Shown here: piece by piece, positions 36,330-43,843 of the stretch | Layout of the letters: every line of letters starts with the position of its first letter | Numbering within the stretch: position 1 is the stretch's first letter | Notes under the pieces: generated by a model | Seen by the model: the letters and a program-made list of their open reading frames with translations, nothing else | What the model was told of the DNA's origin: nothing | Database searches by the model: none | Position numbers and translations under genes: made by a program | DNA from: Natrinema sp. CBA1119 | GTDB taxonomy: Archaea; Halobacteriota; Halobacteria; Halobacteriales; Natrialbaceae | Direction: 5' to 3' | Assembly (NCBI RefSeq): GCF_002572525.1 | Contig: NZ_PDBS01000001.1 | Location: 558,001 to 622,000 of the forward strand | DNA: 64,000 nt

Positions 36330-36968
36330 TTACCGATCTCGGTCCCGGAACGCCGGCGTCCCGGAGTCGTGAAGTTCTCGAGAGACGTCTCCGACGCCCT
36401 CGCGCAGCTCTTCGTGGTAGGCGACGAGTCGGTCACGAACCGACTCGTGCTGGCGGGCGAGAATCTGGGCGGCCGACAGCGCGGCGTTAAAGGACTTGCC
36501 GGCGTCGACCGCGACCAGCGGCGCCCCCGTGGGCATCCCGATGACGCTGTCGACGGACTTCTCCTGGACCGGAACGCCGATCACCGGCAGCGGATACGCG
36601 ATCGATGCGGTCATGTTCGGGAGATCCGCGGATTTCCCGCCCGCACCGGCGATGATTACGTCGAGGCCCCGCTCTTCGGCCGTCTCCGCGTAAGTCGTCA
36701 TTAAGTCCGGCGTTCGGTGAGCCGAGGTCACGTAGGTCTCGAACGTGAACCGTTCGGCGGGCGGGTTCTCGAAGTCGGTCTGCTCGGCAAAGCCGAGTTC
36801 GTCGACGAACGCGTCGTAGGCACCCCGGCGCGTCCCGCCGGTCATCATCGTCTCGAGGTCGGAGTCGCTACCCATGACGATCCCGACGTCCGGAGTTTCC
36901 TCGGACGGGCGATCCTGTTCGGCCTCGCGGTCCAGGCGCTCGATCAGTTCGCTGACGCTGTCGCTCAT
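36330..36968 (-). CDS. purE: N5-carboxyaminoimidazole ribonucleotide mutase
   Basis: A 212-residue class I PurE that converts N5-CAIR to CAIR in purine synthesis. Visible motifs are VGIVMGSDSDLETM (near 28-41), SAHRTPDLM (near 82-90), IIAGAGGKSADLPNMTASI (near 105-123) and PVIGVPVQEKSVDSVIGMPTGAPLV (near 128-152). An insert of about 20 residues between the first two motifs (GGTRRGAYDAFVDELGFAEQ) is longer than in bacteria. The ATG at 36968 was chosen for MSDSVSELIERLD. It is downstream of purK by 77 bases and almost certainly co-transcribed. Confidence 0.95.
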   Translation of the reverse strand: MSDSVSELIERLDREAEQDRPSEETPDVGIVMGSDSDLETMMTGGTRRGAYDAFVDELGFAEQTDFENPPAERFTFETYVTSAHRTPDLMTTYAETAEERGLDVIIAGAGGKSADLPNMTASIAYPLPVIGVPVQEKSVDSVIGMPTGAPLVAVDAGKSFNAALSAAQILARQHESVRDRLVAYHEELREGVGDVSRELHDSGTPAFRDRDR

Positions 36969-37045
36969 GGCAAGTGGTGGGCGGGCGAGCGACTTGAAAC
37001 AGTGGCAAACGGACCGAGCGACCGGGACGACCTGCAGTCGGCTGG

Positions 37046-38209
37046 CTACGTCCGGAACGTCACGCGCTCCTCGAGGTCGCGGGCGGCCTCCAGTAACGCT
37101 TCGACGTCGGCGCCCTCGGTCTCGCCCGAGACGGTGACGTGGCCCATCTTGCGCAGCGGTCGGGCCTGCCGCTTGCCGTACCAGTGGAGATGCGCCGCGG
37201 GCGTCTCGAGGACGCGGTCGATGTCGCTCAACTCCGCGCGCCGTTCCTCGTCGACGTCGGCCAGCAGGTTCGTCAGAACGGTCGGCGAACGCAGCTCGGT
37301 CGACCCGAGCGGCCACCCCAGCACCGCCCGCGCGTGCTGTTCGAACTGCGAACTCTGGGCGCCCTCGATCGTCCAGTGGCCCGAGTTGTGCGGGCGCGGC
37401 GCGATCTCGTTGAGTAAAACGTCTCCCTCGCGCGTCTCAAAGAGCTCGATCCCGTACACGCCCCGTCCGTCCATCACCTCGAGCACGTCGCGCGCGACCG
37501 CGTGAGCGCGCTCGGTCACGGCCTCGCTCGAGCGCGTCGGAACGACGGTCTCCCGAAGGATCTCGTCCTCGTGGATGTTTTCCCCGATCGGGAAGGTCGC
37601 GATTTCGCCCTCGCCCTTGACCGCGATGACGGACACCTCGCGCTCGAAGTCGACGAACGACTCGACCATCGCGGGGCCGGCAACCGACTCGAGGGCGTCT
37701 TCGGCGTCGGATTTCGACTCGACGGGGACGTTCCCGCGCCCGTCGTAGCCCCCGGTGCGGGCCTTGAGCATCACCGGCGCGCCGTAGTCGTCGATCGCCT
37801 CGCGGACGTCGTCGGCGTCCTCGACCGCGCGGAACGGCGGCACCGGAACGCCGGCGTCCTCGAGGTCGCGTTTCTGAACGAGTTTGTCGTGAATGGTCTC
37901 GAGCGTCGACGGCTTCGGGTGAACGGGTGTGTCAGTGTCGTCGCTCACACGGTCCATCACGTCCTGATCCGCGAGTTCGATTTCGAACGTGAGGACGTCG
38001 GCGCGCGCGGCGAGTTCGCGGATTCCCGCCTCGTCGTCGAACCCGGCGACGATCTGGTCGCGAGCCACCGGCGCGGCGGGACAGTCCGGCGTTGGATCGA
38101 GCACGACCACCTCGATGCCCAGCGGCGCGGCCGCTTCGGCGAGCATCCGCCCGAGCTGTCCTCCGCCGACTACGCCGATCGTGGGTCCCGGCGTCCGTAG
38201 CGTCGTCAT
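37046..38209 (-). CDS. purK: 5-(carboxyamino)imidazole ribonucleotide synthase
   Basis: A 387-residue ATP-grasp enzyme that makes N5-CAIR from AIR, bicarbonate and ATP, the step before PurE. The N-terminus has TIGVVGGGQLGRMLAEAAAPLG. The ATP-grasp core includes VMLKARTGGYDGRGNVPV (near 150-167), a FVDFEREVSVIAV stretch (near 193) and the metal-binding LLNEIAPRPHNSGHWTIEG (near 273-291). The start at MTTLRTPGP (38209) was chosen; the 13 codons upstream are arginine-rich and not family-like. First gene of the purK-purE pair. Confidence 0.95.
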   Translation of the reverse strand: MTTLRTPGPTIGVVGGGQLGRMLAEAAAPLGIEVVVLDPTPDCPAAPVARDQIVAGFDDEAGIRELAARADVLTFEIELADQDVMDRVSDDTDTPVHPKPSTLETIHDKLVQKRDLEDAGVPVPPFRAVEDADDVREAIDDYGAPVMLKARTGGYDGRGNVPVESKSDAEDALESVAGPAMVESFVDFEREVSVIAVKGEGEIATFPIGENIHEDEILRETVVPTRSSEAVTERAHAVARDVLEVMDGRGVYGIELFETREGDVLLNEIAPRPHNSGHWTIEGAQSSQFEQHARAVLGWPLGSTELRSPTVLTNLLADVDEERRAELSDIDRVLETPAAHLHWYGKRQARPLRKMGHVTVSGETEGADVEALLEAARDLEERVTFRT

Positions 38210-38331
38210 GCGCGCCGGTTCTCGTCGCCCGCGCTTAAGAATTCTCAAATGGGCCGTCGCTCGAGAGACGGTGTAGCGGCTTCGTTTTCCTATAAAAACC
38301 TTCGTGCAGAGTGCCCACCTCGGAAATCGGA

Positions 38332-38345
38332 CGGTATTATATATC
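38332..38345 (+). promoter_or_regulatory. TATA-like box of the repeat lipoprotein gene
   Basis: GGTATTATATATCT is centred about 32 bases before the ATG at 38371, supporting that start and a very short leader. Confidence 0.55.
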
Positions 38346-38370
38346 TATGTGGCAAGCTACAGAGAGGAAT

Positions 38371-39198
38371 ATGAAACCGAGCGTCTCGCGACGTCGTGTG
38401 CTCGCCGGAGGGGGACTGAGTGTACTCGCGTCGCTCGCCGGCTGCCTCGCGACGGGACGAGGTGAAACGGAGACCGTAACGGAAACGTACGAGACCGAGG
38501 ATCTCAGTTCGCTCTCGCTCTCGGCCGAGAACGGTTCGGTCACCGTCGAGGGTGAACAGGGTGACACAGTCGAACTTCGGGGTCACAAAGCGGCCCCCAC
38601 CGAGGACGCCCTCGAGTCGCTGTCGATCGAGACCAGTCGCGACGACGGACGTCTCGCGGTCGAAACGCGACAGGAGGACGTCCCGTTCCTGTTCGGTCCC
38701 GACCCGAAACTTGATCTCGAGGCGACGGTTCCCGACGGCGTTCGGGTGACTCGTGCGGCGACGACGAACGGTGATGTCGAGGTGCGAGACGTGACCGGCG
38801 AGCTGACGGCTGACACGACCAACGGAGAGATCGACGTCCAGGGGGTCGACGGGGCACTGGTCGCCGACAGTACCAACGGATCGGTTCGGGTGACCGGCGT
38901 CGACGGCGACGTTCGCGCGGACACGACCAACGGCGATATCGACATCACGGTCGCGGATGGCGACGGCGATTTGACGGCCGAGAGCACCAACGGCGCGGTC
39001 ACCGTTCGCGCACCTCCCTCGCTCGACGCGACCGTCAGCCTCTCGACGACGAACGGAGAGGTCTCGCTCGAGGGGTTCGACGATTCGGAGGCCACGAGCG
39101 AGGATTCGATCGAGGTGACGCTCGGTGACGGGACACGTCGGCTGCGAGTCGACACGACCAACGGCGACGTCGTGGTGCAGAGCGAAAACGGCGGGTGA
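38371..39198 (+). CDS. Tat-exported lipoprotein with DUF4097-type beta repeats
   Basis: A 275-residue surface lipoprotein. The signal SRRRVLAGGGLSVLASLAGC has a twin arginine and a lipobox cysteine near residue 25. The mature part is built of short beta repeats, each with a T/S-T-N-G turn: I count seven (TTNGDVEV, TTNGEIDV, STNGSVRV, TTNGDIDI, STNGAVTV, TTNGEVSL, TTNGDVVV) about 20-30 residues apart, as in DUF4097-like beta-helix/adhesin-type proteins. A TATA-like box at 38332-38345 supports this start. It is divergent from purK. It could be a structural or adhesion protein; its partner is unknown. Confidence 0.88.
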   Translation: MKPSVSRRRVLAGGGLSVLASLAGCLATGRGETETVTETYETEDLSSLSLSAENGSVTVEGEQGDTVELRGHKAAPTEDALESLSIETSRDDGRLAVETRQEDVPFLFGPDPKLDLEATVPDGVRVTRAATTNGDVEVRDVTGELTADTTNGEIDVQGVDGALVADSTNGSVRVTGVDGDVRADTTNGDIDITVADGDGDLTAESTNGAVTVRAPPSLDATVSLSTTNGEVSLEGFDDSEATSEDSIEVTLGDGTRRLRVDTTNGDVVVQSENGG

Positions 39199-39324
39199 GG
39201 TCGCCAAACGGGAGGAAGCCGACATCGCAATTGAACGGACTGAACACTCATCCGGTGGCGGCGTGTCGGCACGCGGCCACCCGAGAACGGTACCTCTTTT
39301 ACCCGCCCTCTCCACCGCTCGCTT

Positions 39325-39756
39325 ATGACCGCGCTCGGACTGGTGGTCGCGGAATTCAACCGTCCGATCACCGAGCAGATGGAGCAGGAAGCGCTCGAGG
39401 CAGCCACCGCCGCGGGCGCCGAGGTGTACGAGACGGTCCGCGTCCCGGGAGTCTACGACGCGCCGCTGGCGGCCGACCGGCTCGCGCGCCGCGAGGACGT
39501 CGACGCCGTGGCCGTCATCGGGACGGTCATCACCGGCGATACCGACCACGACCAGGTGATCACGGACGCCACCGCCCAGGGACTCACCGACGTGAGTCTC
39601 GAGCGCGATACGCCCGTGACCCTCGGCGTGACCGGGCCCGGGATGTCCGCCGCCGAGGCGCGCGAACGCGTCGCAAACGCGGCGAAAGCCGTCGACGGCG
39701 CGCTCGATCTCGTCGACGAACTCCCCGACCCCAGTCCCGCTGCCGATTCAGACTAG
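39325..39756 (+). CDS. ribH: 6,7-dimethyl-8-ribityllumazine synthase
   Basis: A 143-residue enzyme that joins the ribityl-aminouracil and the four-carbon phosphate in riboflavin synthesis. Family features are LGLVVAEFNRPITEQM (near 4-19), ETVRVPGVYDAPLAADRLARREDVDAVAVIGTVITGDTDHDQVITD (near 37-82, with the substrate-binding loop and catalytic His) and PVTLGVTGPGMS (near 97-108). Length is that of archaeal RibH. The aminotransferase gene begins 7 bases after its stop, so the two are co-transcribed. Confidence 0.93.
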   Translation: MTALGLVVAEFNRPITEQMEQEALEAATAAGAEVYETVRVPGVYDAPLAADRLARREDVDAVAVIGTVITGDTDHDQVITDATAQGLTDVSLERDTPVTLGVTGPGMSAAEARERVANAAKAVDGALDLVDELPDPSPAADSD

Positions 39757-39763
39757 ATCCACA

Positions 39764-40909
39764 ATGACGATGGAATTCACCGACCGCGTCAGCCGAGTCG
39801 AACCGTCCGCAACGCTTGCCATCTCCGCGCTCGCCACCGAACTCGAGGCCGACGGCGCAGACGTCGTCGACCTGAGCGTCGGCGAACCCGACTTCCCCAC
39901 ACCCGAGAACATCGTCGAGGCCGGCAAGGACGCGATGGATGCCGGCCACACCGGCTACACCACCTCCGCCGGCATCCTCGAACTGCGCGAGGCGATCGCC
40001 GACAAGCTGGCCGACGACGGCCTCGATCACGACTCGGACGAGATCATCGTCACGCCCGGCGCGAAGCAGGCACTGTACGAAATCGTCCAGGCGCTCGTCG
40101 GCGAGGGCGACGAAGTCGCCCTGCTCGATCCCGCCTGGGTCTCCTACGAGGCGATGGTGAAAATGGCCGGTGGGGATCTCACGCGCGTCGACCTTTCGGA
40201 CTCCGACTTCCAGCTCGAGCCCGCACTCGACGACCTCGCGGCCGCGGTCTCCGACGAAACAGAACTGCTGATCGTCAACTCGCCGTCGAACCCCACCGGC
40301 GCGGTCTACTCAGACGCCGCGCTCGAGGGCGTCCGCGACCTCGCCGTCGAACACGACATCACCGTCATCTCCGACGAGATCTACAAGGAGATCACCTACG
40401 GCGTCGACCCGACGAGCCTCGGCACGCTCGAGGGGATGGCCGACCGCACGGTCACGGTCAACGGCTTCTCGAAGGCCTACTCGATGACCGGCTGGCGGCT
40501 CGGCTACTTCGCCGGCCCCGAGAAACTGATCGACCAGGCCGGGAAGCTCCACAGCCACTCGGTCTCCTCCGCGGTGAACTTCGTCCAGCACGCCGGTCTC
40601 GAGGCCCTCGAGACCGAGGACGCCGTCACGGAGATGACCGACGCGTTCGAAGAGCGCCGCGATCTGGTCGTCGACTTGCTCGCCGAGCACGATGTCGATG
40701 TCGCAGTGCCGGAGGGCGCGTTCTACATGATGCTCCCCGTTGCTGATGACGATCAGGCGTGGTGCGAGGGCGCGATCGAGGACGCCCACGTCGCGACCGT
40801 GCCAGGGAGCGCGTTCGGGACGCCCGGCTATGCGCGAATTTCGTACGCGGCGAGCGAGGAGCGGCTCGAGGAGGGGCTCGAGCGGCTGGCCGAGGAAGGC
40901 TACCTGTAA
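39764..40909 (+). CDS. PLP-dependent aminotransferase (aspartate/aromatic type)
   Basis: A 381-residue fold-type I aminotransferase. The Schiff-base lysine is in VNGFSKAYSMTGWRLGYFAG (near 236), the PLP-phosphate region is VTPGAKQALYEIVQ (near 92-105), NSPSNPTGAVY (near 170) carries the Asn, and SDEIYKEITYG (near 206) the Asp and Tyr. The C-terminal arginine is in YARISYAASEERLEEGL. It probably makes aspartate or aromatic amino acids from the keto acids; the exact substrate is unclear. The start could be 39764 or the ATG two codons later. It is coupled with ribH. Confidence 0.93.
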   Translation: MTMEFTDRVSRVEPSATLAISALATELEADGADVVDLSVGEPDFPTPENIVEAGKDAMDAGHTGYTTSAGILELREAIADKLADDGLDHDSDEIIVTPGAKQALYEIVQALVGEGDEVALLDPAWVSYEAMVKMAGGDLTRVDLSDSDFQLEPALDDLAAAVSDETELLIVNSPSNPTGAVYSDAALEGVRDLAVEHDITVISDEIYKEITYGVDPTSLGTLEGMADRTVTVNGFSKAYSMTGWRLGYFAGPEKLIDQAGKLHSHSVSSAVNFVQHAGLEALETEDAVTEMTDAFEERRDLVVDLLAEHDVDVAVPEGAFYMMLPVADDDQAWCEGAIEDAHVATVPGSAFGTPGYARISYAASEERLEEGLERLAEEGYL

Positions 40910-41000
40910 CCGATTTCCGGCAGTTATCGGCAGTATCGTCACTTCCGGTATCCCGTGTTTTCGCTGCCGCAGCGCGCCGTCACAATTACGACCAGCCGCA

Positions 41001-41010
41001 GGTTTATATT
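41001..41010 (+). promoter_or_regulatory. TATA-like box of the HNH gene
   Basis: GGTTTATATT lies about 24-32 bases before the ATG at 41033, which fixes that ATG as the start of a leaderless gene. Confidence 0.55.
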
Positions 41011-41032
41011 CAATACCGGGGCCACCCCCTGC

Positions 41033-41782
41033 ATGGATTGTCCGACGTGTGGGAAATCTCTCCGGACGACGCAAGGAATGCGACAGCATCACACGAAGGT
41101 ACACGGTGATCCGCTTCCGAACCGAACGTGTAGCGGCTGTGAAACCGAATTCTACGATCCGAAAGCACAGCGAGACTACTGCGAGAGCTGTAATCCGAAC
41201 GGTGGCGAACACAACGGAAACTGGAGCGATGCCACGGAAACTGCGGACTGTAAACGCTGTGGCTCGACGTTTTCGTACTATCCGTCGTCCAAGAAAGGCG
41301 TCTACTGTTCGGAGTGTGTCGAAGCTGCCGAGGGCCTCCTCCCGGACAACTACGCTGTAAAAGGCGATAGAATAACGGTACGGTGCCAGTCTTGTGGGAA
41401 CGGCCTCGAGGTTCGTCCGGCGAGGGTCGACGAACAGAAACGGGGCTTCTTCTGTACGTTGGACTGTTATGGAGACTGGCTTTCGGAGAACGTCGTCGGC
41501 CCGGACCACCATCAGTGGGAGGGCGGGAGGATCGAATACGGCCGTACGTGGTGGCGTATTCGCCGGCGAGCACTCGAGCGGGACGCGTACACGTGTCAGC
41601 ATTGTGGCGCAGAGAAGGCGGAACTCGAGCGGAACCCGGATGTGCATCATCCCCAGCCCGTTCGGTCGTTCGACGACCCTGAGGACGCACACACGATGGA
41701 GAACGTGATTTCCCTCTGCCGGAGCTGTCATCGACGAGCCGAGGAGGGACAGATAGCCGTTTCCCCTCACGCCGAAAAGTAA
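41033..41782 (+). CDS. Multi-zinc-finger HNH endonuclease
   Basis: A 249-residue protein. It opens with a C2H2 finger (CPTCGKSLRTTQGMRQHHTKVHG, residues 3-25). Paired CxxC zinc knuckles follow near 32-52, 70-93 and 118-145. It ends with an HNH nuclease domain (TCQHCGAEKAELERNPDVHHPQPVRSFDDP and on to NVISLCRSCHRR, about 186-238), in which VHHPQPV supplies the catalytic and metal-binding histidines. The middle region WWRIRRRALERD is the usual lead-in to an HNH domain. Such free-standing genes are often homing-type or phage-type nucleases. It ends 36 bases before the tandem tRNA-derived units at 41819. A mobile character is suspected but not proven. Confidence 0.88.
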   Translation: MDCPTCGKSLRTTQGMRQHHTKVHGDPLPNRTCSGCETEFYDPKAQRDYCESCNPNGGEHNGNWSDATETADCKRCGSTFSYYPSSKKGVYCSECVEAAEGLLPDNYAVKGDRITVRCQSCGNGLEVRPARVDEQKRGFFCTLDCYGDWLSENVVGPDHHQWEGGRIEYGRTWWRIRRRALERDAYTCQHCGAEKAELERNPDVHHPQPVRSFDDPEDAHTMENVISLCRSCHRRAEEGQIAVSPHAEK

Positions 41783-41818
41783 CACTATTGTGATGCCGTC
41801 GTCTATTCCCTATCAGGA

Positions 41819-42013
41819 AGTCCCGTGGTGGTGAGCAGTTCCTCTGGAACTGCGATCCTCACGGGGCTTCAAACGCAGTGAGAAGTCCCGTGGTGGTGAG
41901 CAGTTCCTCTGGAACTGCGATCCTCACGGGGCTTCAAACGCAGTGAGAAGTCCCGTGGTGGTAAGCGAATCCTTTGGGTTCGCGAACGACACGGGACGAC
42001 GAGTGAAACGAGG
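41819..42013 (+). ncRNA. Three tandem 65-base tRNA-Gln-derived hairpin units
   Basis: Three units start at 41819, 41884 and 41949, and the tRNA-Gln gene starts at 42014, an exact 65-base period. Each unit begins AGTCCCGTGGTG, identical to the first 12 bases of the tRNA. Units 1 and 2 are identical; unit 3 differs over much of its body. All can fold into a hairpin closed by CCCGTG/CACGGG (the tRNA acceptor strand paired with a new 3' strand). The apical stem is GCAGTTCC/GGAACTGC in units 1-2 but GCGAATCC/GGGTTCGC in unit 3, so both sides changed together. That is the mark of a conserved RNA fold. Transcription and function are inferred; an alternative is a DNA-level duplication with no RNA role. 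Confidence 0.6.
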
Positions 42014-42116
42014 AGTCCCGTGGTGTAGTGGCCAATCATATGGGCCTTTGGACGTGTTCGGTACGCTCCGTCACGGAAGCAAGCCCATGACGGCGGTTCG
42101 AATCCGCCCGGGACTA
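42014..42116 (+). tRNA. tRNA-Gln(TTG) with a 30-base intron
   Basis: The acceptor stem is AGTCCCG (42014-42020)/CGGGACT (42109-42115) with discriminator A. The T-arm is GGCGG-TTCGAAT-CCGCC. The anticodon stem is TGGGC (42041-42045)/GCCCA (42083-42087), with loop C-T-TTG-G-A after splicing, giving anticodon TTG at 42048-42050. The intron is 42052-42081, between positions 37 and 38. Its ends form a bulge-helix-bulge: central helix CTTT/GAAG, three-base bulges GGA and CAA, inner stem CGTG/CACG. Spliced length is 73. CCA is not encoded. An intron in this tRNA is known from other haloarchaea. Confidence 0.95.
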
Positions 42117-42319
42117 TGACATATATTTTATATTTATTTGACCGGGAGTCACATGGATACCTTCTCAGTCCACCACACGACTGACTGTATATCGCCGTCG
42201 TCACAGACATCGCGTCGATAGTATACCGAGAGACGATATTGTTCAAGAACGTTTACGGGAACACACCGTACTCGTCTAACACCTCTATAGTAATCCCTCC
42301 TGTCTCGAGGATAGTCACT
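42117..42319. other. A/T-rich spacer after the tRNA
   Basis: It starts with a T-rich run (ATATATTTTATATTTATTTG, 42121-42140) that probably ends tRNA transcription. The rest leads into the phosphosugar mutase gene and holds no supported gene. Confidence 0.45.
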
Positions 42320-43657
42320 ATGTTCGGAACGAGTGGTATCCGCGGAACCGTCGGTGAGGAGGTAACGGCCGAGCTCGCGCTCGAGGTCGGTCGGGCCGTC
42401 GCGTCCGACGGCTACGATCGGGTCGTCGTCGGGCGGGACGCTCGAGAGAGTGGCAGGGTCCTGACCGGTGCATTGACCGCTGGATTGCGCGAGTGTGGCG
42501 CGGACGTGCTCGAGACGGGGGTTGCGCCGACGCCGACGATCGCGAGGGCGGTCCCGCGGGAGAACGCGGACGCGGGGATCGTCGTCACGGCCTCGCACAA
42601 TCCCGCGCCGGACAACGGGATCAAACTCTGGGCCGCGTCGGGCAAGGCGTTCGATTCCGACCAGCGGGACGCGATCGCGACGCGAGTCGAGTCCGACGAG
42701 TACGACCTGCGGCCCTGGGACGGACACGGCTCGCTCGAGTCGCTCGAGGATTCGACGGATCAACACGCGACGGCGATAACCGAGTCCGTGTCGATCGACG
42801 ACCCGCCGAGCGTCGCCGTCGACATCGGGAACGGGACCGGGGGGATAACCGCACGCGTGCTCTCGGAGCTGGGCTGTGATGTCGTCACGCTGAACGGACA
42901 GCGGGACGGACGTTTCCCCGGGAGACCGAGCGAACCGACTCGAGAGACCCTCGGCGACCTCTCCGCGCTCGTCGAAGCGACGGACGCCAGCGTCGGGATC
43001 GCTCACGACGGCGACGCCGATCGGATGCTGGCCGTCGACGAGACCGGCTCGTTCGTCCCGAAAGACGTGCTCCTGGCCCTGTTCGCACGCGAGACCGCGA
43101 CGGACGGCGACGTGGTCGCCGCGCCGGTCGATACGAGCATGGCGGTCGACGACGCGCTGGCGGCCGTCGGCGCGTCGGTGAGCCGAACGCGGGTCGGCGA
43201 CACGTTCGTTGCCGACCGCGCGACGCAGCCGAACGTGGTCTTCGGCGGCGAACCGAGCGGCGCCTGGATCTGGCCGGACGAAACGCTGTGTCCGGACGGT
43301 CCCCTCGCCGCGTGCAAGCTCGTGGAACTCGTTGCCGATCTCGGGCCGCTCTCGTCGCTCGTTGACGGCGTCGAGACGTACCCGATCCGCCGCGCGTCGG
43401 TTTCCGTCGAGGAGAAAATCGCGGTGATGAATCAGGTTCGCGATCGCGTCAGTGAACGATACGACGATGTCGACACGCTCGACGGCGTCTACGTCGATGT
43501 CGACGACGGCTGGATCCTCTTGCGCGCGAGCGGTACCGAACCGGTCGTCCGGCTCACGGTCGAAGCACGGGACGAGTCAAGAGCCGAACGACTGGAAGCC
43601 GATGCCGTCGGCATCCTCGAGACCGCGATCGCGACCATGGCCGGAATCCGATCGTGA
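42320..43657 (+). CDS. glmM: Phosphohexomutase (phosphoglucosamine mutase-like)
   Basis: A 445-residue alpha-D-phosphohexomutase that interconverts 6- and 1-phosphates of a hexose or hexosamine; the likely product is glucosamine-1-phosphate for UDP-GlcNAc. The phosphoserine is S92 in VTASHNPAPDNGIKLW. The metal loop is DGDADRM (230-236), the sugar-binding loop is FGGEPSG (near 308-314), and the phosphate-binding motif is LLRASGTEPVVR (near 411). The start at MFGTSGIRGT (42320) is the classic family N-terminus. Lengths match archaeal GlmM. It sits at the edge of the glycan region, which would use its product. Specificity (GlcN versus Man/Glc) is not certain. Confidence 0.9.
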   Translation: MFGTSGIRGTVGEEVTAELALEVGRAVASDGYDRVVVGRDARESGRVLTGALTAGLRECGADVLETGVAPTPTIARAVPRENADAGIVVTASHNPAPDNGIKLWAASGKAFDSDQRDAIATRVESDEYDLRPWDGHGSLESLEDSTDQHATAITESVSIDDPPSVAVDIGNGTGGITARVLSELGCDVVTLNGQRDGRFPGRPSEPTRETLGDLSALVEATDASVGIAHDGDADRMLAVDETGSFVPKDVLLALFARETATDGDVVAAPVDTSMAVDDALAAVGASVSRTRVGDTFVADRATQPNVVFGGEPSGAWIWPDETLCPDGPLAACKLVELVADLGPLSSLVDGVETYPIRRASVSVEEKIAVMNQVRDRVSERYDDVDTLDGVYVDVDDGWILLRASGTEPVVRLTVEARDESRAERLEADAVGILETAIATMAGIRS

Positions 43658-43843
43658 CTATCGATTAGTTAAGTTGTCAAATACGCTGCATTCAGGCCTC
43701 TGTGTCGGGTTTAACGCATCGATAATGAAGTGTGCTGTATCCTATGTCGAGTGTAGATACGTGGTGCAACGAACAACACTGCTGCCGTGGGACGACGGCA
43801 GCGGTCGAACGAAACTATTGGTTATAAACGGACAACAGAAACG

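Noticed and set aside
41819-42013. CRISPR array
   Set aside because: Regular 65-base spacing drew attention, but there are no unique spacers between short repeats: two units are identical throughout and the third diverges within the body. No cas genes are near.
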